From contig JANWWH010000002.1 in the NCBI GenBank assembly GCA_025056375.1, positions 1 through 57,026 of the forward strand: 57,026 bases of DNA, given 5' to 3'. This stretch comes from Aquificaceae bacterium (lineage in GTDB: Bacteria; Aquificota; Aquificia; Aquificales; Aquificaceae). This document shows, piece after piece, positions 33,313 through 43,329 of this stretch (position 1 is the first letter of the stretch; every line of letters begins with the position of its first letter). The translations under genes were made by a program, and so were the position numbers. The notes beneath the pieces are model-generated. The model searched no databases and was not told the origin of the DNA. It saw nothing but the letters and a program-made list of their open reading frames with translations.

Positions 33313-33724
33313 GACCACCTCCTTTAAGTTCTTTTTGTAAAAGGTAGAGAGAAAGAAGAAAGTTCATAAAAAGCAAAAAAGTAGAGAGCAGAGAAACCCT
33401 TCTGAAAAGAACCCTCCTCGGGTCTTCGTAAGGGACCAAGTCTATATCCCCCAGCACCCTCTTGTAGTTTTTAAGCCAGTAGGAGGCACCTACGTTCAAA
33501 CTGAGACCAAGCATAAGGAGCAGTGCGTGAAGCTTCTCATCGTTCAATATAAGATAAAGCAAGAGGAGGAAAAAGGCAACTTTGTAAAACCTCCACAGAA
33601 TGCGCCCGTAAAACCTACCCGCAAGGTTTTTGTTTTCCTTTACTCTCAGAAGAAGGGGTGCTACGAGGAACACCATTGCAAAGAGAGAACCAGAGTAAAG
33701 GGCAAGTAAGAGCTGGGCGGTCAT
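33299..33724 (-). CDS. DUF4149-like integral membrane protein
   Basis: The 141-residue protein has four membrane helices and resembles DUF4149 (TMEM205-like) proteins: an early Ser-Gly-Ser-Leu-Phe-Ala-Met-Val-Phe segment, then Ala-Gly-Arg-Phe-Tyr-Gly-Arg-Ile. Function is unknown. Its last bases overlap the infC start and ribosome site, so the two are likely co-translated. A plus-strand frame in this interval is a shadow. Confidence 0.7.
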   Translation of the reverse strand: MTAQLLLALYSGSLFAMVFLVAPLLLRVKENKNLAGRFYGRILWRFYKVAFFLLLLYLILNDEKLHALLLMLGLSLNVGASYWLKNYKRVLGDIDLVPYEDPRRVLFRRVSLLSTFLLFMNFLLSLYLLQKELKGGGLAGL

Positions 33725-33797
33725 GACCTTTGCCTTCTACCCATTCCTCTTTCCTTTCCTTTGTTAATTAGCAGTAAAGCCATCCTCCCCTTTTTAT

Positions 33798-33803
33798 TAT
33801 ACT
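33798..33803 (+). promoter_or_regulatory. -10 box for leaderless smc transcript
   Basis: TATACT eight bases before the GTG start at 33812, with a second TATTAT overlapping it. No ribosome site is present. Confidence 0.5.
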
Positions 33804-33811
33804 ATTATCCT

Positions 33812-36800
33812 GTGAAAGCTTGGATAGAAAAAATTGCCCTTGAGGGCTTTAAATCTTACGGTAAGGAGAGGGTGGAGGTGCCCCTTGGGCAGGGTTTTAT
33901 AGCGGTGGTTGGACCTAATGGTGCAGGTAAGTCCAACATCGGAGATGCCATATCCTTCACCCTTGGTATAGCCACCGCCAAAACTCTTAGAGCAAAGAAC
34001 CTATCCTATCTCATATACACCAGAAACTCCGAGAGAGCTGATTATGCTTCTGTGGAGGTGCACTTCAAAAACCAAGGGCTTTTCCCGATGCAGGAGGAAG
34101 ATATAGTCCTCTCACGGAAGGTATATCAGGACGGTAGGAGTGTGTTCCGTATAAACGGTGCGGTGGTCAGAGAAAGAGACCTTTTGGACTTTCTCTCAAA
34201 GGCGGGTATATACGAAACCGCCTACAATGTGGTTCTCCAGGGGGATATAGTAAGGTTTTTGAAAATGACCCCCGTAGAGAGGAGGAAGCTCCTTGAGGAA
34301 ATAGCGGGCATAGAGGAATACGAAGAGAAAAAGCAAAAGGCTCTTCTGGACCTGGGGGAAGTGGAGCTCAAAATCAGAGAGCTCAGGCTCCTGATGGATG
34401 AAATGGAAGTGCAGATGGAAAAACTTTTGGAGGAGCTCAAAAGGCTCAGGCTTTACAAACAGTTAGAAGAGGAAAGAAGAAAAGTAGAGATAAAACTTAA
34501 CCTGAAAGCCCTTTACGAGCTTATAAAGTCCTCCGAAGAGCTTCAGAGACAGATAAACATAAGGGTGGAAGAGCTGGAAAAGCTGAAGGAGAAGCTAAAA
34601 AGCCAGGAGGAGGGGCTCAACAAAGCGGAGGAGGAACTCAGGAGGGTAAACGAGGAACTTCTGCCTTTCAGAGAAAGGGTAGGGAGACTATCCCAATCCA
34701 TAGAGGGCATAGGACATAGTCTTCAGGAACAGGAAAAGAGGTTGGAAAAGCTCCAAAGAGAAATCTACGCTGTTCAAGAACAGCTCAAGTCTTTGGAGGC
34801 TCAAAAGGACCATACGCTTAAGGAAGAGGAAGAACTTCTCGTGCTTATACAGCAGGAGGAGGTGGAGCTCCTGTCTCTCGAAGAGTCCACAGGTCTTATA
34901 TGGAAGGGCATAAAGGAGAGGGAAGAGAGGCTGAAGGTATCCCTTGAGGAGCTGGAGAAAACGGAGGAAAAGTTAAGAGAGGTGAACAACCTTCTCGAAA
35001 AGGGCAAAAAAGAGCTCTCGGAGCTGGAGTTAAAGGTAAGAGAGTTTGACATAAAAAAAGAAAGGGTAAGGGAAGACAAGGAAAGGTTAGAGGAAGAGGA
35101 AAGAAGGGTAAAGAGCCTGATGGGTGAATCGCTCCTGAAGAGAGAAAACTATCAAAGGATGTTGAAGGAAGAGGAAAAGTCCATAAGACAAAAAAAGGAA
35201 AACTATCAGAGGGTGGAGGAGAAGCTTAGGAAGATAAGACAGGAAAGAGAGGAAGTGCTCAAGGAGATATCCATGATAAGGGGCAGGCTTCAGGGACTGC
35301 CTCCGGAGGAGCTCCCCTTTGAAAACATAGAGGGCGTATATGGTAGAATGTCAGGTCTCATAAGGATAAAGGACTTGGAGTATCTCAGGGCGGTGGAAAC
35401 TGCAGGCGGTGGAAGGTTGTCCTATGTGGTGGTAGAGGACGAAGATACCGCAAAGAAATGCATCCAGAGGCTCAAGGAACTGAGGTGGGGGAGGCTAAAC
35501 TTCATCCCCCTTAGCAAAATAAGGGATACAAAGCTACCTCCTTCACCACCCCGGATGAAGGGTGTTATAGACTTTGTGGTTAACCTTTTGGAATACGACA
35601 AGAGGTTTGAAAGGGCGGTAAGGTTTGTCTTTGGCGACACCCTTCTTGTGGACGATTTTGAAACCGCCAGAAACCTCGGTGTGGGTCTCTACCGGGTTGT
35701 GACCCTTGAGGGAGAACTTTTTGAAAAGAGCGGTGTTATAAGCGGGGGCTACGGTGAGGAAAGGGGAGAGCTGGGAAGAGGCTTTTACATGGAGGAGCTA
35801 AACAGGTTGAACCAGTTACAGGAAAGGCTTAGAGAGGAAGAGGAAAAGGAGGAAAGGCTACTGAAAACCCTCAGGGAAGAGCTTGTGGAGAAGGAAGGTG
35901 TCTTAGCCATACTGCGCAGGAGGCTTGAAGAGTTAGAAGAGAAGGACAGAAGCGGTCTTGAGAAAATAAGGGAGATAGGAGAAAAGCTCGCGAAGGCGGA
36001 GGACTATATGAAAGTTCTTGAAGAGGAAAAGGAAAAAGCAAGAGATAGGATGAAGCTCCTCAAGGAAGAGCTCCAATACCTTGAAGAGAAGCGAGAAAAC
36101 CTGAGCCTAAAAAGGCAGTCCGTCCTGCTTCACTACAGAGAGTCTGGAGTGGAAGACCTCAGGAACGAGCACGAAAAACTCCGTCAGAGGTTGGAAAAAC
36201 TGAGAGAATCCCTACACAAGAAACAGCTCAAGCTTAGAGAGGTTCAACTTGAGAGAACAAGCCTTCAGAAGGAGATAGAAAGAAAACTTGCTTTTATAGA
36301 TACCACCCTTCAGGAGGTAGAGAAGCTGAAGCTGGAGGAAGAGGGGTTAAAGAAGAGAAGACAGGAGATGGAAGAGGAGCTTCAGAGGATAAACTTTCAG
36401 GCTTACGAACTCTACAGAAGGAAAGACAGACTGGAAGAGGAGCAGAGAAGGTTTCAGTCGGAGCTCGGTAGGCTGAGGTTTCAGGAGGAAAAGCTCAAGG
36501 AAGAGCTTCACAGATTAAGCCTTGAAAAGGCAAAGTTAGAAGAAAGAGCCCTTGAAGTCAGAGAAAAACTGAAAGAGCTGGGGTATGAGGGTGAAGTGGT
36601 GGAGGTCAAAGAGGGCGTAGGTAAACTGCGGGAGGAAATTTCAAGGGTTTTAAGGGAGCTCTCCGCTCTGGGGAGCGTAAACTTCAGGGCGGAGGAGGAG
36701 TATGGTCACTATGAGGAAAGGTATAGAGACTATCAGGAAAGATACAGAAAGCTCAAAGAGGAAAAGGAATCCATAAAGGAGCTCATAGAGGAGATAGAGG

Positions 36801-37276
36801 GGAAGAAGCTGAAGGCTTTTATGGAAACCTTTCAGGTGGTAAACAAAAACTTAAAAAACATCTTCTCCGAGCTCTCACCGGGTGGCAAGGCTTACATGCT
36901 GTTGGAGAAGGAAGAGGACCCCCTCTCCGGTGGCGTGAGCCTCGTGGTAAAACCCAGAGGTAAGGAGGTGCAGTATCTCGAAGCCATCTCCGGTGGCGAG
37001 AAGACGCTGGCAGCACTATCACTCATATTTGCCATTCAGGACTACAGACCTTCTCCCTTTTACTACTTTGATGAGGTGGATGCCCATCTGGATGAGGCTA
37101 ACGCCAGAAGGGTGGGCGAGCTCATAAAGGAAAGGTCAAAAAGGGCACAGTTTATCGTGGTTACCCTTAGAGAAGTGCTTGCAAGTTTTGCGGACAAAGT
37201 TATAGGTGTAAGCGGAAGGGGGGGGCTCTCCAGGGTATTTACCTTGGAAAACCCCACGGAGCTTATCCCTGGTTGA
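33812..37276 (+). CDS. smc: Chromosome segregation protein SMC
   Basis: The protein of 1154 residues condenses and segregates the chromosome. The head begins with Phe-Lys-Ser-Tyr-Gly and the Walker A Gly-Pro-Asn-Gly-Ala-Gly-Lys-Ser (34-41). Two long Glu/Lys/Arg-rich coiled coils flank a hinge around residues 490-640 (ending near Gly-Val-Ile-Ser-Gly-Gly-Tyr-Gly). The C-terminal head carries the signature Leu-Glu-Ala-Ile-Ser-Gly-Gly-Glu-Lys and Walker B Phe-Asp-Glu-Val-Asp. GTG at 33812 is chosen because the product then begins exactly as SMC proteins do; an earlier frame reads through the promoter. ScpA and ScpB are not adjacent. The end overlaps clpC by 14 bases. Confidence 0.96.
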   Translation: MKAWIEKIALEGFKSYGKERVEVPLGQGFIAVVGPNGAGKSNIGDAISFTLGIATAKTLRAKNLSYLIYTRNSERADYASVEVHFKNQGLFPMQEEDIVLSRKVYQDGRSVFRINGAVVRERDLLDFLSKAGIYETAYNVVLQGDIVRFLKMTPVERRKLLEEIAGIEEYEEKKQKALLDLGEVELKIRELRLLMDEMEVQMEKLLEELKRLRLYKQLEEERRKVEIKLNLKALYELIKSSEELQRQINIRVEELEKLKEKLKSQEEGLNKAEEELRRVNEELLPFRERVGRLSQSIEGIGHSLQEQEKRLEKLQREIYAVQEQLKSLEAQKDHTLKEEEELLVLIQQEEVELLSLEESTGLIWKGIKEREERLKVSLEELEKTEEKLREVNNLLEKGKKELSELELKVREFDIKKERVREDKERLEEEERRVKSLMGESLLKRENYQRMLKEEEKSIRQKKENYQRVEEKLRKIRQEREEVLKEISMIRGRLQGLPPEELPFENIEGVYGRMSGLIRIKDLEYLRAVETAGGGRLSYVVVEDEDTAKKCIQRLKELRWGRLNFIPLSKIRDTKLPPSPPRMKGVIDFVVNLLEYDKRFERAVRFVFGDTLLVDDFETARNLGVGLYRVVTLEGELFEKSGVISGGYGEERGELGRGFYMEELNRLNQLQERLREEEEKEERLLKTLREELVEKEGVLAILRRRLEELEEKDRSGLEKIREIGEKLAKAEDYMKVLEEEKEKARDRMKLLKEELQYLEEKRENLSLKRQSVLLHYRESGVEDLRNEHEKLRQRLEKLRESLHKKQLKLREVQLERTSLQKEIERKLAFIDTTLQEVEKLKLEEEGLKKRRQEMEEELQRINFQAYELYRRKDRLEEEQRRFQSELGRLRFQEEKLKEELHRLSLEKAKLEERALEVREKLKELGYEGEVVEVKEGVGKLREEISRVLRELSALGSVNFRAEEEYGHYEERYRDYQERYRKLKEEKESIKELIEEIEGKKLKAFMETFQVVNKNLKNIFSELSPGGKAYMLLEKEEDPLSGGVSLVVKPRGKEVQYLEAISGGEKTLAALSLIFAIQDYRPSPFYYFDEVDAHLDEANARRVGELIKERSKRAQFIVVTLREVLASFADKVIGVSGRGGLSRVFTLENPTELIPG

Positions 37277-39701
37277 AGATAGCCTCTAACTTTTCCCTCT
37301 TCTTGATGGGTTTTATGTAGGGCTTGTCCTCCTTCACCCTTACCTCCACCACCTCCGTGTCCGTAAGGGTGCCTTTGAGGAGCTCCTCCGCCAGCAGGTC
37401 CTCCACGTGGTGCTGAAGAGCTCTTTTGAGGCTTCTTGCTCCATATTCGGGTTTGTATTCCTTTTCTATTATCCAGTCCACAAAACTCTTGTGTAGCCTT
37501 ACCTTCACGCTCCACTCCTCAAGGCTCTTGTTTACTTGCTGGAGCTGGAGGTCAAGTATCCTTACCACATCCTCCTTCTCAAGGGGTCTGTAGACGATAA
37601 CCTCGTCCAGCCTGTTGAGAAACTCAGGACTAAAGGTCTTTTTAACCTGGTCCATGACATTCTTCTTCATCTGCTCGTAATCTATCATGCCGAACTTTTT
37701 CTCAAAACCCATCTGTGAGCCGTGGGCTATCAGCCTTGCACCCAAGTTGGAGGTCATAATGATTATGGTGTTGGAGAAGTCCACCGTCCTGCCCATAGCG
37801 TCGGTGAGCCTTCCGTCGTCAAATATCTGCAGGAAGATGTTGAACACATCAGGGTGAGCCTTCTCTATTTCATCAAAGAGGAGCACGGAGTAAGGTCTCC
37901 TGCGCACCCTTTCGGTAAGCTGTCCACCTTCCTCGTAGCCTACATAGCCCGGCGGTGCACCCACCAACCTCGATACCGTGTGCTTTTCCATGTATTCGGA
38001 CATGTCAAACCTTACGAGGGCTTCTTCGGAGCCGAAAAGATACTCCGCCAGAGCCTTTGCGGTCTCCGTCTTACCAACGCCGGTGGGTCCAAGGAAGAGG
38101 AAAACACCTATGGGTCTGTGCCTACCCTTCAAACCTACTCTTGACCTCCTTATAGCTCTGGCAATAGACTTTATGGCATCTTCCTGACCCACAACCCTTT
38201 TGTGGAGCTCCTCTTCTATGTGAAGGAGCTTTTCCATGTCGCTCTCGTGTATCCTCTTGACGGGTATACCCGTCCAACGGGCGACCACCTCCGCCACGTC
38301 CTCCTCCGTAACCTTTGGTCTGTTGGCGGACATCTCCTGCTTCCATCTGGCTTTTAGGTTTTCCAGTTTTGCCCTGAGCCTTAGCTCTTCATCTCTGAGC
38401 CTTGCTGCCTTTTCGTAGTCCTGCTCGTTGGCAGCCTCTTCCTTTTTGCTCTCTATTTCTCTTATCTTTTCCTCAAGCTCCTTGAGCTCGGGGGGTAGCT
38501 GGTAGGCTTTTAGCTTTACAAGAGAACCAGCCTCGTCTATAACATCTATGGCTTTGTCCGGAAGGTTTCTCTCTGTTATGTATCGTTCAGACAGGATGAC
38601 AGCCTTTTCAACGGACTCAGGCGTGTATTCCACATTGTGAAACTCTTCAAACTTTGCCTTCAACCCGTAGAGTATCCTTACCGTGTCCTCCTGAGAGGGT
38701 TGGTCTACTATTATGGGCTGGAACCTTCTCTCAAGAGCTCCATCCTTTTCTATGTATTTCCTATATTCGTCAAGGGTGGTGGCGCCTATCACCTGTATTT
38801 CACCCCTTGCCAAGGCAGGTTTTAGCATGTTGCTAGCATCTATGGAGCCCTCCGCAGAACCTGCCCCCACGAGGGTGTGTATTTCGTCTATAAAAAGTAT
38901 GACATTTGGAGCCTTTTCCAGCTCCTTGAGTATGTTCTTTAACCTCTCCTCAAACTGACCTCTGTATTTTGTCCCGGCTACGAGAGCGGCCAGGTCAAGA
39001 GCAACCACCCTCTTGTTGAGAAGGGGGTCTGGCACCTGTTTGTGAGCTATCCTCTGGGCTAAGCCCTCTACGATGGCGGTTTTACCCACGCCCGGGTCTC
39101 CCAGTAGGACGGGGTTGTTCTTCCTGCGCCTCACCAGTATCTGTATGACCCTCTCTATCTCCTTCTCCCTTCCTATGACCGGGTCCAGCTTTCCTTCCCT
39201 TGCCATCTGGGTCAGGTCACGGGAAAAGCGGTCAAGATTGGGGGTGGGCGCGTACTTGGTGGTTTCTTGAGGGGGTAGTTCACCCAGTATTTGGAGCACC
39301 TCTCTCCTTACCGAATACTCATCCAGCCCAAAACCTCTGAGTATCCTTCCACCAAGACCCGTCTTCTCTCTAACCACACCTATGAGCAGGTGCTCGGGTC
39401 CCACAAACTGGTGATGAAGTATTCGAGCTTCCTCCACCGCAAACTCTAAAACCCTTTTGGCATCTGGGGCAAAGAGTATCTCTCCCGAGTGGCTACCCCG
39501 GGTTATCTGTCCCATGATGGCTTTGCGCACCTTCTCCTGAGTAAGACCAAAGCGTGAAAGCACTAAGGAAGGAAGGTCATCTTCCCTTATGAGGGATAGG
39601 AGTATGTGCTCACTACCCAGATAGGTATGCCCAAGCTCTATGGCTTCCTCTCTTGCTTGGAGGATAACTTGTCTTGCCTTCTCAGTAAACTTTTCAAACA
39701 T
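37263..39701 (-). CDS. clpC: ATP-dependent Clp protease ATPase subunit ClpC
   Basis: The 812-residue unfoldase has two N-terminal Clp-N repeats (residues 1-140), the first AAA module (Gly-Asp-Pro-Gly-Val-Gly-Lys-Thr at 201-208), and a middle segment with a UVR-like stretch ([12 protein letters not shown]). The second AAA module follows (Gly-Pro-Thr-Gly-Val-Gly-Lys-Thr) with the ClpP-contact loop region containing Met-Gly-Phe. The UVR and short middle domain mark ClpC, not ClpA or ClpB. ATG 39701 is chosen for GGAGAGG just upstream and for the normal N-terminus. McsA, McsB and CtsR are absent nearby. Confidence 0.95.
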   Translation of the reverse strand: MFEKFTEKARQVILQAREEAIELGHTYLGSEHILLSLIREDDLPSLVLSRFGLTQEKVRKAIMGQITRGSHSGEILFAPDAKRVLEFAVEEARILHHQFVGPEHLLIGVVREKTGLGGRILRGFGLDEYSVRREVLQILGELPPQETTKYAPTPNLDRFSRDLTQMAREGKLDPVIGREKEIERVIQILVRRRKNNPVLLGDPGVGKTAIVEGLAQRIAHKQVPDPLLNKRVVALDLAALVAGTKYRGQFEERLKNILKELEKAPNVILFIDEIHTLVGAGSAEGSIDASNMLKPALARGEIQVIGATTLDEYRKYIEKDGALERRFQPIIVDQPSQEDTVRILYGLKAKFEEFHNVEYTPESVEKAVILSERYITERNLPDKAIDVIDEAGSLVKLKAYQLPPELKELEEKIREIESKKEEAANEQDYEKAARLRDEELRLRAKLENLKARWKQEMSANRPKVTEEDVAEVVARWTGIPVKRIHESDMEKLLHIEEELHKRVVGQEDAIKSIARAIRRSRVGLKGRHRPIGVFLFLGPTGVGKTETAKALAEYLFGSEEALVRFDMSEYMEKHTVSRLVGAPPGYVGYEEGGQLTERVRRRPYSVLLFDEIEKAHPDVFNIFLQIFDDGRLTDAMGRTVDFSNTIIIMTSNLGARLIAHGSQMGFEKKFGMIDYEQMKKNVMDQVKKTFSPEFLNRLDEVIVYRPLEKEDVVRILDLQLQQVNKSLEEWSVKVRLHKSFVDWIIEKEYKPEYGARSLKRALQHHVEDLLAEELLKGTLTDTEVVEVRVKEDKPYIKPIKKREKLEAIFNQG

Positions 39702-39783
39702 CTTTTTCACCTCTCCTATAGATAAAGATAGAGGAGCTTTGGAGTTTGGCAACAAGGAACGCTACCTCTTGAGCCAAAGGTTT

Positions 39784-39789
39784 TATAAT
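39784..39789 (+). promoter_or_regulatory. -10 box for leaderless purK transcript
   Basis: A perfect TATAAT eight bases before the purK ATG (39798); no Shine-Dalgarno. Confidence 0.55.
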
Positions 39790-39797
39790 CTTACCCT

Positions 39798-40880
39798 ATG
39801 CGGATAGGCATACTGGGCGGTGGTCAATTGGGTTGGATGACGGTGCTGGAAGGAAAAAAAATGGGCTTTGAGTTCTTCGTGCTGGATGCTGACCCCAATT
39901 CACCTGCCAGTAGGGTTGCAGACCGCTGGTTTCCTCCAGAGAAGGTGGATGAGTTTGTGAGGTTGTCCGAGGTCATAACCTACGAATTTGAACACCTGCA
40001 AGAGGAGGTTCTTGAGAAGGTATACGACTTGACCACACCTTCCTTGAACATACTTGAGCTAAAGAGGAGCAGAGTAAGGGAGAAGGAGTTTTACAGAAGA
40101 GAAGGCTATCCTACCCCTGAGTTTGTCTCTGCGGAGGGCAAAGACCTGAAAGAGAAAGTAGAAAAATTTGGGTTTCCTTGCGTAATTAAGGCGGAAAAGC
40201 TTGGTTACGATGGCAAAGGTCAATACAGGGTTTACTATGCGGAGGATGTGGAAAGGGTGCTTAAGAACCATCATCCAGAGGAAAGGTTTCTGGTGGAGAG
40301 GCTGATAGATTATAACTTTGAGTTTTCTATCATAGGCGTCAGGGATGCAAGGGGAAACAGAAAGCTCTACCCCTTGACGGTGAACCATCACGAAGGGGGT
40401 ATACTTCTATATAACTCTACCAGAGGTTTTCAGATAAGGGAAGCGGAGGATATAGTCCTGTCTCTTATGGAAGGGCTCAACCTGGTGGGTCTCCTTGCGG
40501 TGGAATTCTTCTACACCTGGGATGGTAAGGTGCTCGTAAACGAGCTGGCACCCAGACCTCACAATACAGGTCATTACAGCCTTGATGGCTGTTATACCTC
40601 TCAGTTTGAGAACCTCTTAAGAGCTCTGTGTGGATTGCCCCTCGGGTCCACGAGGCTAAAGTCACCCTCCGGTATGGTGAACATACTGGGTTTGTCTCTT
40701 GAAGAGATAGACCTACCCAGTCTTCTGTCGGTGGAGGGTGCCAAGCTTTACTGGTATGGTAAGGAAAAGAGAGCAAAGAGGAAGATGGGGCATATAAACC
40801 TTACCGCAAGCACGGACCAGGAGCTGGAAGAGAGACTGGAAAAGCTAATAAGCCTCATCTATTCTCATGAGCCTTCTTAA
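39798..40880 (+). CDS. purK: N5-carboxyaminoimidazole ribonucleotide synthase
   Basis: The 360-residue ATP-grasp enzyme carboxylates aminoimidazole ribonucleotide in purine synthesis. It starts with the PurK N-terminus Ile-Gly-Ile-Leu-Gly-Gly-Gly-Gln-Leu-Gly and has Lys-Leu-Gly-Tyr-Asp-Gly-Lys-Gly-Gln, Asn-Glu-Leu-Ala-Pro-Arg-Pro-His-Asn-Thr-Gly-His-Tyr and Gln-Phe-Glu-Asn as in the family. PurE is not adjacent. The end overlaps the histidine kinase gene by 14 bases. Confidence 0.95.
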   Translation: MRIGILGGGQLGWMTVLEGKKMGFEFFVLDADPNSPASRVADRWFPPEKVDEFVRLSEVITYEFEHLQEEVLEKVYDLTTPSLNILELKRSRVREKEFYRREGYPTPEFVSAEGKDLKEKVEKFGFPCVIKAEKLGYDGKGQYRVYYAEDVERVLKNHHPEERFLVERLIDYNFEFSIIGVRDARGNRKLYPLTVNHHEGGILLYNSTRGFQIREAEDIVLSLMEGLNLVGLLAVEFFYTWDGKVLVNELAPRPHNTGHYSLDGCYTSQFENLLRALCGLPLGSTRLKSPSGMVNILGLSLEEIDLPSLLSVEGAKLYWYGKEKRAKRKMGHINLTASTDQELEERLEKLISLIYSHEPS

Positions 40881-41853
40881 GGAGTTCCTCAGTCAGGTAG
40901 GTGAGGGCTACCTTCTCATAGATAGGGAAAACAGGGTAGTCTTCGGCAACGACTTTCTCATAAGAAGGGCGCTCCTGAAAAAGGATTTTGAAAGTAGACC
41001 TTACTATGAGTGTGTAAACAACCTTACGGTGGTCAGCTGTCTTGCGGAGGCTATGTCGGAAAAAAAAGACAAGCTGTGTCACTTTGACCATGAGGAAAGA
41101 GAGTATGCCCTTTACATCTTTGTGGGCACGGAGCTATTGGTAGCGCGTTTTTCAGACATCACCGAGTTGAAGAGATACGAAAGGTCAAGGAGGGAGTTCG
41201 TAGCGAAAGTGTCCCACGAGCTCAAAACGCCCATAGAGGTCTTAAAAAGCCAGTTGGAGACCCTCTACGAGGAGGAAGAGAGAGAGGAGAAGAGAGCTTT
41301 CCTTGAAAAAGCCCTGAAGCGTGTGGAGGACATGAGGAGGTTGGTGGAGGACCTTCTCATACTTACCAGACTGGAATCCGGAGAGGAGAGGGTCAGAAGA
41401 GAAGATGTGGAGCTTAAGCTTCTTGTGGAGGAGGTTTTTGAGCTTCTTGAATCTCAGGCTCAGGAGAGCTCCGTATACATGAGAAACTTGGTGGAGGATA
41501 AACTCAAGGTTAAAGGGGACTGGGATAAGCTCTTTCTTCTCCTTAAAAACCTCGTGGACAACGCCATAAAGTATAACCGACCGGGTGGCAGTGTAGAGGT
41601 AAGAGCTCATAGAAGAGAGGGGTTCATAGTGGTGGAAGTCTCTGACACTGGTATGGGCATACCCAGAAAACACCTGCCCTTTATTTTTGAAAGGTTCTAC
41701 AGGGTTGAACCCTCAAGGTCAAGAGAGATGGGCGGCACAGGTCTTGGACTTTCTATAGTGAAGCACATAGCTCTTTCTCACGGTGGAAGGGTAGAGGTGG
41801 AGAGCCAAGAGGGGAAGGGTAGCACCTTCAGGGTTTACCTCCCTTCAGATTAG
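40867..41853 (+). CDS. Soluble PAS-containing sensor histidine kinase
   Basis: The 328-residue protein has a PAS-like N-terminal sensor (about residues 1-105, including [12 protein letters not shown]). The HisKA phosphoacceptor is His117 in Val-Ser-His-Glu-Leu-Lys-Thr-Pro, and a HATPase domain follows ([10 protein letters not shown]; Asp-Thr-Gly-Met-Gly-Ile-Pro; Gly-Gly-Thr-Gly-Leu-Gly-Leu-Ser). It resembles the cytoplasmic part of PhoR but has no membrane helix. No response regulator gene is next to it, so it is an orphan kinase. It overlaps purK by 14 bases and the convergent ribBA by nine. Confidence 0.92.
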   Translation: MSLLKEFLSQVGEGYLLIDRENRVVFGNDFLIRRALLKKDFESRPYYECVNNLTVVSCLAEAMSEKKDKLCHFDHEEREYALYIFVGTELLVARFSDITELKRYERSRREFVAKVSHELKTPIEVLKSQLETLYEEEEREEKRAFLEKALKRVEDMRRLVEDLLILTRLESGEERVRREDVELKLLVEEVFELLESQAQESSVYMRNLVEDKLKVKGDWDKLFLLLKNLVDNAIKYNRPGGSVEVRAHRREGFIVVEVSDTGMGIPRKHLPFIFERFYRVEPSRSREMGGTGLGLSIVKHIALSHGGRVEVESQEGKGSTFRVYLPSD

Positions 41854-43053
41854 ATGCCCCAGCTTAAGCCTTTTTGCTTCGAGATATCTCTGGTTATGCT
41901 CGCAGGCTTGTATCTTCAAGGGCACTCTTTCTACAACCTCGAGCCCGTATCCCTCAAGGGCAACTATCTTTCTCGGATTGTTAGTGAGAAGTTTCATCTT
42001 CCTCACCCCTAAATCTAAAAGTATCTGGACCCCTATCCCGTAATCTCTAAGGTCTGCAGGGTATCCCACCTTTTCGTTAGCTTCTACCGTGTCGTATCCC
42101 ATGTCCTGAAGGTGGTAAGCCTTTATCTTGTTCACTATGCCTATGCCCCTACCTTCGTGACCCATTATGTAAACCAAAACTCCCTTACCCTCCTGAGCTA
42201 TGATTTCCATAGCGGATTCAAGCTGTGACCTGCAGTCGCACCGAAGAGACTTGAAAACATCCCCGGTAAGACACTCAGAGTGCACCCTTACAAGGACAGG
42301 CTCATCCTCTCTCCACTCACCCATGGTAAGGGCAACCTGTTCCTCGCCGGTCAACAGATGTTTGTAGGCGTGTATCTTGAAAAAGCCGTATCGTGTAGGA
42401 AGGTTAGCGCTCGCCTCGCGTAGAACGAGCCTTTCCCTCCTTAGTCTGTAGCGTATAAGGTCTGCAATGGTTATTATCTTTAGGTTAAACCTTCTGGCGA
42501 ATTCCATAAGGTCCGGAAGCCTTGCCATAGTTCCATCGTCTTTCATTATCTCGCATATAACACCCGCAGGATAAAGACCCGCAAGTTTTGCCAGGTCTAC
42601 GGAGGCTTCCGTATGCCCCGCCCTTTCAAGGACTCCCCCTGGCTTTGCCTTTAGAGGAAAGACATGCCCAGGTCTGATGAAGTCCGAAGGTTTTGCCTCC
42701 GGACTAACCGCAAGTTTTATGGTTATGGCCCTGTCAAGGGCGGATATGCCCGTGGTTGTCCCGAACTTTGGGTGGGCGTCTATGGAAACGCAGAAGTAGG
42801 TGCCCTTTGGGTCCGTGTTTCTCACCGCCATTGGGTAGAGGTCAAGCTCTTCACACCTCTGGGGTGTAAGACTGAGACATACAAGACCCCTTCCATACTT
42901 TGCCATGAAGTTTATGGCTTCCGGTGTTACCTTCTCGGCCGCCATGACCAGGTCCCCCTCGTTCTCCCTGTCTGGGTCGTCTACCACTATCACCATCCTG
43001 CCCTGAGCTATGTCCTCAAGAGCTTCCTCTATGGTGTTGAAATTAAACTCCAT
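41845..43053 (-). CDS. ribBA: Bifunctional DHBP synthase / GTP cyclohydrolase II
   Basis: The 402-residue riboflavin enzyme joins two halves. Residues about 1-200 form 3,4-dihydroxy-2-butanone 4-phosphate synthase ([10 protein letters not shown]; Gly-His-Thr-Glu-Ala-Ser). About 205-400 form GTP cyclohydrolase II (Cys-Leu-Thr-Gly-Asp-Val-Phe, Arg-Cys-Asp-Cys zinc ligands; Gly-His-Glu-Gly-Arg-Gly-Ile-Gly). Both active sites look intact. GGAGG precedes the ATG. No other rib genes adjoin. Confidence 0.96.
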   Translation of the reverse strand: MEFNFNTIEEALEDIAQGRMVIVVDDPDRENEGDLVMAAEKVTPEAINFMAKYGRGLVCLSLTPQRCEELDLYPMAVRNTDPKGTYFCVSIDAHPKFGTTTGISALDRAITIKLAVSPEAKPSDFIRPGHVFPLKAKPGGVLERAGHTEASVDLAKLAGLYPAGVICEIMKDDGTMARLPDLMEFARRFNLKIITIADLIRYRLRRERLVLREASANLPTRYGFFKIHAYKHLLTGEEQVALTMGEWREDEPVLVRVHSECLTGDVFKSLRCDCRSQLESAMEIIAQEGKGVLVYIMGHEGRGIGIVNKIKAYHLQDMGYDTVEANEKVGYPADLRDYGIGVQILLDLGVRKMKLLTNNPRKIVALEGYGLEVVERVPLKIQACEHNQRYLEAKRLKLGHLI

Positions 43054-43065
43054 ACCAGAACCTCC

Positions 43066-43305
43066 TCACTGCTTTTTTTCCTCCTTTTCTCTATTTAAAA
43101 GATTCTTCCCCTTTTCCCAGAGCTCATCGAGCAAGCTTTTCTCGTAGGCTTGTTTTACGGAGACCTCTTCCTTTTCCGTGCCCTTTTTCTTAATATCACC
43201 CCCATAGTAATCCCTAAGCCTTTCTATTGTCGGTCCTCCGTAGTGAACCCAAATATGGTCAATGAGTAAAAAGGCCAGAATGATACCCACTATCCACTTA
43301 ACCAT
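43066..43305 (-). CDS. Small single-helix membrane protein, unknown
   Basis: The 79-residue product has one membrane helix near its N-terminus (about residues 4-17), then a charged C-terminal part rich in Lys and Glu. I know no family for it. The ATG at 43305 is chosen over an upstream frame start at 43377, which would run into the divergent transporter gene. A minus-strand TATTTT lies nine bases before this ATG. It is followed 12 bases later by ribBA on the same strand. Confidence 0.55.
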   Translation of the reverse strand: MVKWIVGIILAFLLIDHIWVHYGGPTIERLRDYYGGDIKKKGTEKEEVSVKQAYEKSLLDELWEKGKNLLNREKEEKKQ

Positions 43306-43313
43306 TTTGTAAA

Positions 43314-43320
43314 TAAAATA
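43314..43320. promoter_or_regulatory. Overlapping divergent -10 boxes
   Basis: TAAAAT (43314-43319, plus) lies ten bases before the exporter ATG at 43330, and TATTTT (43320-43315, minus) lies nine bases before the small-protein ATG at 43305. Only 24 bases separate the two ATGs, and neither has a ribosome site. Confidence 0.42.
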
Positions 43321-43329
43321 GTCCTCTGA

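Noticed and set aside
37722-38144. 140-codon plus-strand frame
   Set aside because: Antisense shadow within clpC.
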